From: Paenibacillus chondroitinus NBRC 15376
GTDB lineage: Bacteria; Bacillota; Bacilli; Paenibacillales; NBRC-103111
DNA length: 64,000 nt
Assembly (NCBI RefSeq): GCF_004000765.1
Contig: NZ_BILW01000027.1
Location: 28,270 to 92,269, forward strand
Direction of reading: 5' to 3'
In this document: in pieces, positions 8,539 through 16,726 of the stretch
How the letters are laid out: every line of letters starts with the position of its first letter
Numbering within the stretch: position 1 is the first letter of the stretch
Notes under the pieces: generated by a model
What the model saw: the letters and a program-made list of their open reading frames with translations, nothing else
The model's database searches: none
Told to the model about the DNA's origin: nothing
Translations under genes and position numbers: made by a program

Positions 8539-9479
8539 ATGAAATATCGTAAATTAGGGCTTTCAGGATTAAAGGTAAGTGAAATTAGTTTAGGCAGCTG
8601 GTTGACATATGGTGGTTACGTTGAGCGTGAGAATGCAGTCAACTCCATTCATAAAGCTTATGAATTGGGGATTAATTTTTTTGATACAGCGAATGTGTAT
8701 GAGCGTGGGAGGCCGAGAAGGTCGTAGGCGAGGTTTTGAAAAATTACCCGCGTCATTCCTACGTGCTTGCTACCAAAGTATTCGGCAGCATGGGCGATGG
8801 GCCGAATGACAGAGGGCTTTCCCGCAAACATATTTTTGAACAGCTGCATGCGAGTTTGCAGCGCCTTGGCACGGATTATGTGGATGTGTATTACTGCCAT
8901 CGCTATGATAAGGAAACGCCGATTGAGGAGACACTGCGCGCACTGGATGATCTTGTTACACAAGGCAAAGTGCTGTATGTCGGCGTAAGTGAATGGACGG
9001 CTGCCCAAATGGCGCAAGCTTTAGCGGTAGCTGATAAATATTTGCTGGATAGAATTATCGTCAATCAGCCTATTTATAACCTTTTTAATCGGTATATCGA
9101 GAAAGAAGTGATTCCGCTAGGCGAGCAGCAGGGAATTGGTCAGGTGGTCTTCTCGCCATTGGCGCAGGGCTTGCTGACGGGTAAATACAAGTCTGTTTCT
9201 GACATTCCTCAAGATAGCCGAGCAGCGAAGCTGGATAATTTCCGCAAAGGATTGACGGAGGAAAATATCGCGAAAGTTCAGCAGCTTGAAGCGGTTGCGT
9301 CAGATCTGAACATGACGATTGGGAACTTGGCTCTTGCTTGGATCTTGCGTCAGCCGAATGTTTCCAGCGCCTTAGTAGGTGCGAGCCGTCCTGCACAGGT
9401 TGAGGACAATGCGAAAGCTTCAGATATTACATTATCCTCTGACGTTCTAGAGCGAGTAGAAGCGATAATAACGAAATAA
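8539..9479 (+). pseudogene. Aldo/keto reductase (KvBeta/AKR6-like), interrupted by a -1 frameshift
   Basis: The first 57 codons or so encode a normal AKR start (YRKLGLSGLKVSEISLG) up to the catalytic region FFDTANVY. After ERG the frame runs into a stop at 8725-8727. The rest of the enzyme continues in another frame: KNYPRHSY from 8736, with KVF (catalytic Lys), YYCHRYD (catalytic His) and the C-terminal NADPH-binding segment SSALVGASRPAQVEDN. Restoring one G in the GGG run at 8707-8709 gives EAEKVVGEVLKNYPR and a full ~314-aa enzyme. This is either a recent null mutation or a sequencing error in a homopolymer. Promoter and ribosome-binding site are intact. Confidence 0.85.
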
Positions 9480-9518
9480 GAATGACGAAATCTTAGTGCT
9501 CTTCAAAGGAGACAAGCG

Positions 9519-10418
9519 ATGATGGAGAAGCGTCTTTATGGCAAAACAGGCATGCAGGTTAGCGTTCTAGGTTTTGGTGGCGCTGAAATCGGTTTTTCTT
9601 CGGCTTCACCGGAAGATGTAGATAAGCTTCTAGGCAGTGCGCTGGATGCTGGTCTAAATGTGATCGATACGGCTGAATGCTATAACGTCAGCGAAGAGCT
9701 AATTGGTAAAACGGTATCGCATCGCCGGGATGACTACTATTTATTCACCAAATGCGGCCATGCATCCGGGTTTGATCTCCCTGATTGGGATCCAAAGCTG
9801 CTGGAATTGAGCATCGACCGCAGCTTAAAACGTCTGAACACAGACTATATCGACGTCATCCATTTGCACAGCTGCTCGGAAGAATTGCTTCGGCGTGGGG
9901 AAGTTATTGAGGTTTTACAGCGCGCGAAGGAGCAGGGGAAAACGCGGTTCATCGGCTACAGCGGTGATCATAAAGCGGCTCAGTATGCGGTTGAATCGGG
10001 CTTGTTCGACTCGCTGGAGACATCAATTAATATTGCCGATCAGGAAGCTATCGAGCTTACGATTCCGGTTGCTATTGAAAGAGGCATGGGTGTGGTTGTG
10101 AAACGCCCGATTGCGAACGCAGCGTGGAAAACAGGCCAGAAGCCCGAAAGCGCTTATCATCACGCTTATTGGGACCGCTTGCAGCAGTTGAAATACGATT
10201 TCCTGGAAACGGAACTTCAGGAATCTATTGAGGTTGCTTTGCGTTTCACGCTGACAGTACCAGGCGTCCATACCGCTATTGTCGGCACGGCGAATCCAGC
10301 GCGTTGGTTGGAAAATGCCAAGCTGCTGGAACGAGGCAATTTACCCGAAGAAGCTTATGTTACGATTCGCAAAAGATGGCAGGAAATCGCCGAAGCCGAT
10401 TGGATCGGCAAAGGTTAA
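9519..10418 (+). CDS. Aldo/keto reductase family oxidoreductase
   Basis: NADPH-dependent carbonyl reductase of the AKR (beta/alpha)8 barrel fold, 299 aa. Asp and Tyr of the catalytic tetrad are in NVIDTAECY (about residues 48-56), Lys in LFTKCGH and His in VIHLHSC. The phosphate-binding C-terminal stretch TAIVGTANPARWLENA is present. It is distinct in sequence from the broken reductase upstream, so not a recent duplicate. Start ATG at 9519 (or 9522) after AAGGAGA. The natural substrate is unknown; no pathway neighbour identifies it. Confidence 0.88.
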   Translation: MMEKRLYGKTGMQVSVLGFGGAEIGFSSASPEDVDKLLGSALDAGLNVIDTAECYNVSEELIGKTVSHRRDDYYLFTKCGHASGFDLPDWDPKLLELSIDRSLKRLNTDYIDVIHLHSCSEELLRRGEVIEVLQRAKEQGKTRFIGYSGDHKAAQYAVESGLFDSLETSINIADQEAIELTIPVAIERGMGVVVKRPIANAAWKTGQKPESAYHHAYWDRLQQLKYDFLETELQESIEVALRFTLTVPGVHTAIVGTANPARWLENAKLLERGNLPEEAYVTIRKRWQEIAEADWIGKG

Positions 10419-10435
10419 TAGGTATGCCTGCGAAG

Positions 10436-10466
10436 AGGCTGTCCCCAAGAGTGGGGATGGCCTTTT
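10436..10466 (+). terminator. Terminator after aldo/keto reductase
   Basis: AGGCTGTCCCC and GGGGATGGCCTT form a stem (with G-U pairs) around AAGAGT, followed by TTTT. It stands between convergent genes. Confidence 0.65.
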
Positions 10467-10493
10467 CAGCACGGTCTTCCTCCTATTCCATCC

Positions 10494-11336
10494 TCACAAG
10501 TTGCCTCCCGCTGCCCCCTCAGCAGACTCCACGCCAACTGGCGCTTCGTACCTCGCCAAAGCCTTTTGCGCTGACTCCAGCATCCTCTTTTGCAAATACT
10601 CGCCTCGCACGACGCGCACCCGCTTGCCAAGGAAACGAAGCTTGCTTAACACATATTCAGCTTCATTGTTGAGATAGGTGAGCTGGATGGTGTACGTCCC
10701 CTCTTTTTCGTCATAATCGACCTGTTTCTCGAAGCAAGAGAATGCATAAAGAATCCGTGACAACTCTCGATTGTATAATTTGACGACGGCGATGGTTGCC
10801 TGAATGTGACGTTTGTGCAGCAGTTTTTCGATTTGAATTTGCACTTGGGCAGCCCGCTCGGCGGAGAAAGGCAGCTCATGAACAGCTTCAATGTTGTCGA
10901 GCTTCGTGCTCATGATGGCCCGGTGCCTGAGATGATACCAGAGCAAATACCAGTCTTTTTTGACCTGTGAATATTCGAGTTTGTACGGAAAAGCCATTTC
11001 ATTAACAAAAATGCGCTCATCCTTCACTCGGTAAGTCAGCCTGATGGCGCCTTGACGTGTAATCACTCGGCGGAGTGTGCGCAGCTGTGGATGAAACACC
11101 TGTTTCTCTTTGCTGCGCGCCTTCTCCATGAAGGCATCGGACAAATCCAGGGCAGGTTCTGCTTCCAGTACCCTCTGAAGTTTCTCCATGGCAGCTGGTG
11201 TGAAAGCATGCAAGGCAGCAGGGTGTTTCAGCATGGTTTTCAACCATGAGCGCTCAACGGAAGTCACCATGAACGTTCCTGCATTTTCCAATTTCGTAAC
11301 CATATCATAGTTAAATATTTTCTCGAACAGGTTCAT
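10494..11336 (-). CDS. WYL-domain protein (second of an overlapping pair)
   Basis: A 280-aa WYL-domain protein. The literal WYL motif is at residues 129-131 (DWYLLWYHL) within the Sm-like beta-barrel WYL fold, followed by a C-terminal WCX-like extension. The N-terminal 90 residues show no canonical helix-turn-helix, so it may act only with its neighbour. The start is placed at ATG 11336 (MNLFEKIF), inside the end of the upstream WYL gene (26-nt overlap), implying translational coupling. WYL domains sense nucleic acid or nucleotide ligands in several bacterial regulators (PafBC, CapW/BrxR, DriD). The divergent rtcB cluster is the probable target (inference). Confidence 0.8.
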   Translation of the reverse strand: MNLFEKIFNYDMVTKLENAGTFMVTSVERSWLKTMLKHPAALHAFTPAAMEKLQRVLEAEPALDLSDAFMEKARSKEKQVFHPQLRTLRRVITRQGAIRLTYRVKDERIFVNEMAFPYKLEYSQVKKDWYLLWYHLRHRAIMSTKLDNIEAVHELPFSAERAAQVQIQIEKLLHKRHIQATIAVVKLYNRELSRILYAFSCFEKQVDYDEKEGTYTIQLTYLNNEAEYVLSKLRFLGKRVRVVRGEYLQKRMLESAQKALARYEAPVGVESAEGAAGGNL

Positions 11337-12636
11337 AATAGCCTGACAGCTCCTTCCACTCCGCAATCATCTCCTGCCGGAATTCGTTAGGTTCCAGCAC
11401 CTCACAGCTCGATCCAAAACTTCGAATCCAAGGCTTTATTTCCGTAGTCCCATTGACGGTGATCTCATAAACGAACGAATCTTCCTGCTCCTCCGTGATT
11501 TCTCCCCATTGTCCTTGAAGAAGCACGCGCTCTTTAATAAAATTTGGACCTGTTCTACCCGGATTGTAAAAGCGCACTTTTACCGTCACAGCATTCCCTG
11601 TGTCTATAACCCAGCTTAGCTTGATTCGGTCTTCTAAATCCTGTTTCTTCTCGGTGAAAAAAGAGGGATCAACAGGCTCGTCATGCTCAATCTGCGTCAT
11701 CCCTTCGACCCGGAACTTACGGATGCCATGCCGCGAATCATGGGCCAGCAAATACCACCGTCCGTACTGGTGATCATACACGATTTGCAGGGGCAGAGCC
11801 TTCTGCAGCTTCCCTTCCATTTCCCGTTCGAATAAGGGATTCGTATTTTTTGATGCGTAAGATTGGCCGGCTTTGGGTGAAAAATAAAGGAATTGGACCT
11901 TGCGTCGCTGGGTAATCGCTGACAGCAATCCGGACAGATGGGCTTCGTCCAAAATCCGGGAGTAATACTGATATTTATACAAAAATGGCTCTACAGCCGT
12001 TAGTTCGGCGGAGGTCCGATTCATATGCTTTTTCAACCCGTCACGCAATAAATAGCCTTGTACCGAAGGCACCTGTGTATTGGCCATAACGTCTATAAAA
12101 TCATAAAGATCAATAAGCTCATCCTGCGAAAGCTCGTCGATGAACGCATTATGTATACGGTACCGATAGGGGCGTGACCCGGAAGTTTTCATGATTACGC
12201 CGACTTCTTCCAGATATTTCAGATCGTTACGAATGGTTTTCTCATCCGGAAGAGCCCCCTCGTTGGGGATGCCTTTACTGCAAGCGTCTAGCAGCTCAAT
12301 CGCGGTTAAAGGCCCTTCATTCAAAGCGGCCAGCAGCGCAGCGATTCGATGGCTTTCCGACTCTTTCAGCGATTTGGCCCGAAATAAGAACAGCAGCATG
12401 GGCTCCGTTGAATCGAAATAGCTGTAGCGCAGCATATCGGCAAATTCTTTCTGCTGTGCGTCCGGTGCTTGCTGGTACATCGTGGCGATGATTTCTTTTA
12501 ACCGGCGCAGTGTTTTATCAAAGGTATGTACCGAAATTCCGAGCCTCTCAGCAAATTGCTGACGGCTGTACGCTCCGCTTGTCAGAACGAACATCCGCAG
12601 AAACTGGACTTCTTTATCAAAGCTTTCCCTGGCCAT
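11311..12636 (-). CDS. WYL-domain transcriptional regulator with N-terminal HTH
   Basis: A 441-aa regulator. Two DNA-binding-like segments are visible: RQQFAERLGISVHTFDKTLRRL (about 25-46) and a second winged-helix-like stretch with DEKTIRNDLKYLEEVGVI (about 131-148). The WYL domain follows, with RWYLLAHD at residues 293-300, and a C-terminal WCX-like region. Its start lies 158 bp from the divergent rtcB1 start, so both share one control region. The overlapping WYL-WYL pair recalls the PafB/PafC arrangement (known from actinobacteria). A role as switch for the RNA-repair genes in response to RNA or DNA fragments is inferred, not shown. Confidence 0.85.
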   Translation of the reverse strand: MARESFDKEVQFLRMFVLTSGAYSRQQFAERLGISVHTFDKTLRRLKEIIATMYQQAPDAQQKEFADMLRYSYFDSTEPMLLFLFRAKSLKESESHRIAALLAALNEGPLTAIELLDACSKGIPNEGALPDEKTIRNDLKYLEEVGVIMKTSGSRPYRYRIHNAFIDELSQDELIDLYDFIDVMANTQVPSVQGYLLRDGLKKHMNRTSAELTAVEPFLYKYQYYSRILDEAHLSGLLSAITQRRKVQFLYFSPKAGQSYASKNTNPLFEREMEGKLQKALPLQIVYDHQYGRWYLLAHDSRHGIRKFRVEGMTQIEHDEPVDPSFFTEKKQDLEDRIKLSWVIDTGNAVTVKVRFYNPGRTGPNFIKERVLLQGQWGEITEEQEDSFVYEITVNGTTEIKPWIRSFGSSCEVLEPNEFRQEMIAEWKELSGYYEPVRENI

Positions 12637-12793
12637 ACAATCCCCTCACTCTTCCTCTATCCTGATCTTATTGTAGCAGGGGTGCGTTTTGGAGAAAATG
12701 GAAAACTTTTCAGCTGTCGTCATACTTTCGCCATGTTCTCCTCATCCTAAATAAGCGAAGATAGGTGTAGAAGATAAATGGAGGAGAAACGTT

Positions 12794-14212
12794 ATGGAAA
12801 TGAATATGAAAAACCACGGCAACAATCATTACGAAATGGAGCTGGACCATGGCCGTCTTCACGTGTTTGCTAACGAAGAGGTGTTCCAATCTTTTGAACA
12901 ACGTGTCTATGAAATGGCGGACAACAATCTGCGGATTCCCCGCAATTTGCATATGAGCTACACGCCGGATGCCCACGTGGGGATCGGAACTTGCATCGGA
13001 ACAACGGCTGTTTGGAGTCTAAAAGACGGCTTCGTGTCCCCTTCCATTGTGGGCGTGGATATCGGCTGCGGTATGCGCGTTCATTCGACGTCGCTGCACA
13101 AAAAGGACATTCAGGATAAAGGCGTGCGCAGGGCATTAATTAAAGCGATTGAAAAGTATGTGCCGACCAATGAGCGCACGAACACGAATTACGAAGACAT
13201 TGATATTATGGAAGTTGTGAAACATGGGTTGAAAGGACTTCCTGAATCATATATCCCGAGTGAACGGTGGTTGACGCATGTCGAGGAAGCTACATTCCAG
13301 TTCGACCATACGTATCTCGAAAAATTGCCTGCAAAAATCGGCAAATATGCGCATGGCCAGCTGGGGACGCTGGGCGGAGGGAATCATTTTATCGAGATTC
13401 AATATTTGGAGATAGCCGAAAAGCATCAGCAGTTGGCCGCACAGTGGGGGTTGTTCGATGGTCAGGTGGTCGTTATGATCCACTCCGGCTCACGCGCTTG
13501 GGGAGCTAGGTTAGGCCAAGAGTTTACTAAAGTTTTCAGAGAAGCGATGCACAGCTGGGGGATTGAAAACCCTGACCGCAATCTCATGTACGCTCCGGTT
13601 TCAAGCGTTGAAGGCCAGACTTACTTGAATCTGATGTATTCAGCTTTAAATTTTGCGGTGAGTAACCGGCATATGATTGCCTTCGGCGTACGTGAAGCGT
13701 TCCTGGAAGTTTTTGGCGAAAAGGAAGAGCTGCCTGTGCTCTACGATCTTATGCATAACTATGCGCTAAAGGAATTTCATCGCAATCAGCCGATGCTTGT
13801 TCACCGCAAGGGGGCGACAAGGGCGCTGCCCGCTGGACATTTTCTAAATACCGCTGCGTACAAAGCTACCGGCCATCCGGCCTTGATTCCGGGTTCGATG
13901 GGAACCTCGTCTTTTATCATGGTGGGGAGAGAGGAAGGGCTCAAGAACTTTTACTCCATCTGTCATGGCGCTGGAAGGGCAAGATCGCGGAAAGCAACGA
14001 AAGAGCTGGTCACGGTCGATGAATTTGCGCAATCGCTCAAAGTAGGCACGGAGGAAGAGATTCTGGTGAACCATCGTTCTCTGCAAACAATCCTGGATGA
14101 GTGCCCGCAAGCCTATAAGGATGTGGATCAGATTATTGACAGCGTAGTTGGTGCTTCCCTTGCGGATGTGGTGGCGGTTTGTAAGCCTATGGTGGCGATC
14201 AAAGGAGTTTAG
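12794..14212 (+). CDS. rtcB: RtcB-family RNA 3'-phosphate/5'-OH ligase, copy 1
   Basis: GTP- and Mn-dependent RNA ligase that joins 2',3'-cyclic phosphate or 3'-phosphate ends to 5'-OH ends, the ends left by many ribonuclease toxins and by tRNA cleavage. All active-site blocks are present: VGVDIGCGM (metal ligands D89 and C92), GGGNHFIEIQ, MIHSGSRAWG, VHRKGATRALPAGH, PGSMGTSSF and CHGAGRARSR (His391, the expected guanylated residue). At 472 aa it belongs to the ~470-aa bacterial group rather than the E. coli-like size class. Strong ribosome-binding site GGAGGAG. Divergent from the WYL pair and the first gene of the repair island. Confidence 0.93.
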   Translation: MEMNMKNHGNNHYEMELDHGRLHVFANEEVFQSFEQRVYEMADNNLRIPRNLHMSYTPDAHVGIGTCIGTTAVWSLKDGFVSPSIVGVDIGCGMRVHSTSLHKKDIQDKGVRRALIKAIEKYVPTNERTNTNYEDIDIMEVVKHGLKGLPESYIPSERWLTHVEEATFQFDHTYLEKLPAKIGKYAHGQLGTLGGGNHFIEIQYLEIAEKHQQLAAQWGLFDGQVVVMIHSGSRAWGARLGQEFTKVFREAMHSWGIENPDRNLMYAPVSSVEGQTYLNLMYSALNFAVSNRHMIAFGVREAFLEVFGEKEELPVLYDLMHNYALKEFHRNQPMLVHRKGATRALPAGHFLNTAAYKATGHPALIPGSMGTSSFIMVGREEGLKNFYSICHGAGRARSRKATKELVTVDEFAQSLKVGTEEEILVNHRSLQTILDECPQAYKDVDQIIDSVVGASLADVVAVCKPMVAIKGV

Positions 14213-14249
14213 ACAAATCAGTATAACGATTTTTTCCGCCGCAGGGTAA

Positions 14250-14279
14250 TTGACGTGATGCAGGTTTCGCCCGTATGAT
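14250..14279 (+). promoter_or_regulatory. Sigma-A-type promoter between rtcB1 and the nucleotidyltransferase gene
   Basis: TTGACG at 14250-14255 and TATGAT at 14274-14279 with an 18-bp spacer. Transcription would start near 14286, just upstream of the small ORF at 14312 and the terminator at 14438-14472, giving an RNA of about 185 nt. Confidence 0.6.
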
Positions 14280-14311
14280 GTTTGTAAATGAATGGAAAGG
14301 AGGCCGACGAT

Positions 14312-14401
14312 ATGATTCGCAATCAATTTTCTATCCGTAATTTGACAATTGAATTAAACAGATTACCTTCGGTCTCAGCCGGGTTTGTGACGAATACGTA
14401 A
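14312..14401 (+). CDS. Small ORF (29 aa), possible leader peptide
   Basis: A 29-codon ORF begins at ATG 14312 behind an excellent GGAAAGGAGG ribosome-binding site (14294-14303) and ends at TAA 14399-14401. It starts MIRNQFSIRN and has no recognisable domain. It lies between a promoter-like sequence and a strong terminator, upstream of the RNA-repair nucleotidyltransferase gene. That is the layout of a leader peptide for transcription attenuation, or of a small stand-alone mRNA. No similar peptide is known to me; it may also be part of a non-coding RNA. Confidence 0.5.
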   Translation: MIRNQFSIRNLTIELNRLPSVSAGFVTNT

Positions 14402-14437
14402 GTCCTCTGTGGAGTGGCTTCGTTAAAATTTGACATG

Positions 14438-14472
14438 AAAAGCCGTAGACCTTGTTGGTCTATGGCTTTTTT
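14438..14472 (+). terminator. Strong intrinsic terminator/attenuator upstream of the rlaP-like gene
   Basis: Stem AAAAGCCGTAGACC / GGTCTATGGCTTTT with loop TTGTT, ending in six T. A competing pairing of GGCTT (14417-14421) with AAGCC (14440-14444) could act as a weak antiterminator. Confidence 0.85.
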
Positions 14473-14506
14473 GTATGCGCATTTTGAAGAAGAAAGGGTG
14501 AGTCCA

Positions 14507-15289
14507 GTGACGTTGGATGTTAGAAAAATAGAGGTAGAGCTTAAACAAATCGAACAAGAAGAAGGCGTTCGGATCTTATATGCCTGTGAGTCAGGCAGCA
14601 GGGCTTGGGGATTTCCGTCCAAGGATAGCGATTACGATGTGAGGTTCATCTATGTAAGACCCGTAAATTGGTATTTGTCTATCGTAGAGAAACGGGATGT
14701 GATCGAGCGCCCGATCAGCGATCTTCTCGACATTAACGGTTGGGATTTGAAGAAGGCTTTGAATTTGTTTCGTAAATCGAACCCGCCTTTGCTTGAGTGG
14801 CTACAATCGCCGATTCCCTATTTGGAGCAGTTCAGTGTAACAGAGAAAATCCGCCAGCTTTCTCCGCTGACTTTTTCTCCGCGATCCACTATGTATCACT
14901 ACCTGCACATGGCTAAAGGGAACTTAAGAGCATATTTGCAAGGCGATTTCGTTAAAATCAAAAAATATTTCTATGTGCTGCGGCCCATCCTCGCATGCGG
15001 ATGGATTGAGAAATACGGCTCGATGCCGCCGATGGAATTCGAAGAGCTGGTGGAGCAGATGCTTCCAGACTCGATATTGAAAAAAGAAATATACACCTTG
15101 TTAGCTCGGAAAAAGGCTAGTGTGGAACTCGACTTAGAGCCGAAAATTTCTGTGATCAACGACTTTTTAGAGCGGCAAATCGCTTATTTTGAAGAAACCG
15201 CCAAACACATTTCAGTCTCTGGAGAACAGCAGGATCAAGCTTTAGATGATTTGTTCCGGGATGTGCTGAAGGAGGTTTGGGGTTCATAG
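14507..15289 (+). CDS. RlaP-type nucleotidyltransferase (RNA-repair pol-beta family)
   Basis: A 260-aa protein of the polymerase-beta nucleotidyltransferase superfamily, resembling the family Pfam calls RlaP (RNA repair pathway DNA polymerase beta). The nucleotide-binding GSRAWG is at residues 30-35 and the metal-binding DSDYDVR at 40-46. A helical C-terminal domain follows. The start is taken as GTG 14507, 8 nt after AGAAAGGG; GTG 14498 is an alternative but sits on the ribosome-binding site. The expected activity is adding nucleotides to RNA ends before ligation (family-level prediction). It lies between two rtcB copies, 15 nt before the second, which supports a repair role. Confidence 0.82.
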   Translation: MTLDVRKIEVELKQIEQEEGVRILYACESGSRAWGFPSKDSDYDVRFIYVRPVNWYLSIVEKRDVIERPISDLLDINGWDLKKALNLFRKSNPPLLEWLQSPIPYLEQFSVTEKIRQLSPLTFSPRSTMYHYLHMAKGNLRAYLQGDFVKIKKYFYVLRPILACGWIEKYGSMPPMEFEELVEQMLPDSILKKEIYTLLARKKASVELDLEPKISVINDFLERQIAYFEETAKHISVSGEQQDQALDDLFRDVLKEVWGS

Positions 15290-15304
15290 AGAGGATACAA
15301 TTGA

Positions 15305-16726
15305 ATGAAAGAAAATTATGTTCAACACGTTCAGCTTCCTTCGGGGGTTGTCCATGTTTATGCAGCGCCTGAGCTGTTTAAAACGTTAGATTATCAAATT
15401 TTTCAGATGGCGAACAACAATTTGCAAATTCCGAATCAAAAATTTATGAGCTATACGCCAGACGTACATGTCGGTGTAGGCACTTGTATCGGTACAACGG
15501 CTGCGTGGCAAACCCACGATGGTTATGTGTCGCCGTCGATTGTCGGCAGCGATATCGGCTGCGGCATGAGGGTGCATATGACCAATGTGCATAAAGATGA
15601 GCTCAAGGATGTGAAGCTGCGCCGCAAGCTCGTGAAGACCATCGAGAAATATTTGCCTGTGGAAGATCACGCGCGCGGTCACTTCTCCGATGTTCGCTTG
15701 GAACACGTTGTGACGAAAGGATTGCACGGCTTGCCGAAAAAATATATCCCGGATGGCTATACGCCAAGGAAAGCGACCTCCCTTACACATGTCGAGTGCA
15801 GCAAATTTACAATGGATGAAAATGTGTTGAATCGGTTCCCGAATGCCGTCTGGCATCGTTCGCACCGTCAGCTTGGTACGCTGGGGAATGGGAATCATTT
15901 TGCCGAAATTCAAGCGATTGAGATCGCTGAAGAAAACCGCGAAGTGGCGGAAGCCTGGGGGCTGTTCGACGGCCAAATCGTCGTGATGATCCATTCCGGA
16001 TCACGCGCTTGGGGCGGCTCCGTCAGTCAAGTCAGCAGCAGCGACATGATGAAAGCCATGCGCACGCTGGGCTTGGGAACCGCAGATCCTAAGCTGCTGT
16101 TTGCTCCACTCGAGCACCAGGCAGCGCAGACTTATGTTCATTTGATGTACTCAGCGCTGAATTATGCCGTTGTGAATCGCCATCTCATTGCTTACGCCAT
16201 TCGTGAGGCTGGCAAAGATGTATTTGGCTCAAAGTTTGAAATGACGACCCTGTACGATCTCATGCATAACTATGCCTGGGAGGAGAAACAGGAGGGCGAG
16301 TCCTATTTTGTCCATCGCAAAGGGGCGACGCGCTCACTTCCTGCGGGGCACCCGGATAATCCGCAGCCCTATATGCACACAGGCCACCCTGCGCTGATTC
16401 CGGGCTCCATGGGAACGGCTTCCTATATCATGGTTGGTGCGCCGGGCGGCAAAGCCAACTTTCACTCGATCTGCCATGGCGCAGGCCGCATCCGCTCGCG
16501 TAGTGCAACGAAAAAGCTGATTACGCTGAGCGAATTCGCCGCCTCCATGCGTGTCGGGACTGATGAGGAAATCGTTGTTAATCAAAAGTCATTAGAGGCG
16601 ATTCTTGATGAATCTCCGCAAGCTTATAAAGATGTTGATCAAATCATAGAGAGTGTCGTCGGGGCGGATCTGGCTCAGGTTGTAGCAAAATGCAAGCCTA
16701 TGGCGGCAGTAAAAGGTGCAAAATGA
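15305..16726 (+). CDS. rtcB: RtcB-family RNA ligase, copy 2
   Basis: A 473-aa paralogue of copy 1 with the same complete catalytic set: VGSDIGCGM (D83, C86), GNGNHFAEIQ, MIHSGSRAWGG, VHRKGATRSLPAGH, PGSMGTASY and CHGAGRIRSR (His391). Nothing suggests inactivation, so the cell keeps two ligases in one island, perhaps for different RNA ends or targets. It overlaps the AAA ATPase gene by 4 nt (ATGA), implying translational coupling with that ATPase. Confidence 0.93.
   Translation: MKENYVQHVQLPSGVVHVYAAPELFKTLDYQIFQMANNNLQIPNQKFMSYTPDVHVGVGTCIGTTAAWQTHDGYVSPSIVGSDIGCGMRVHMTNVHKDELKDVKLRRKLVKTIEKYLPVEDHARGHFSDVRLEHVVTKGLHGLPKKYIPDGYTPRKATSLTHVECSKFTMDENVLNRFPNAVWHRSHRQLGTLGNGNHFAEIQAIEIAEENREVAEAWGLFDGQIVVMIHSGSRAWGGSVSQVSSSDMMKAMRTLGLGTADPKLLFAPLEHQAAQTYVHLMYSALNYAVVNRHLIAYAIREAGKDVFGSKFEMTTLYDLMHNYAWEEKQEGESYFVHRKGATRSLPAGHPDNPQPYMHTGHPALIPGSMGTASYIMVGAPGGKANFHSICHGAGRIRSRSATKKLITLSEFAASMRVGTDEEIVVNQKSLEAILDESPQAYKDVDQIIESVVGADLAQVVAKCKPMAAVKGAK

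Noticed and set aside
12637..12793. Sigma-54 promoter for rtcB1 (as in E. coli rtcBA)
   Set aside because: No GG-n10-GC -24/-12 pair at proper distance and no RtcR-type activator gene in the window.
14312..14474. tRNA-like or Y RNA gene
   Set aside because: A GGGTTTGTGACGAAT stretch hints at a T-loop, but no full cloverleaf or Y RNA stem could be drawn by eye; kept only as a leader ORF/RNA candidate.
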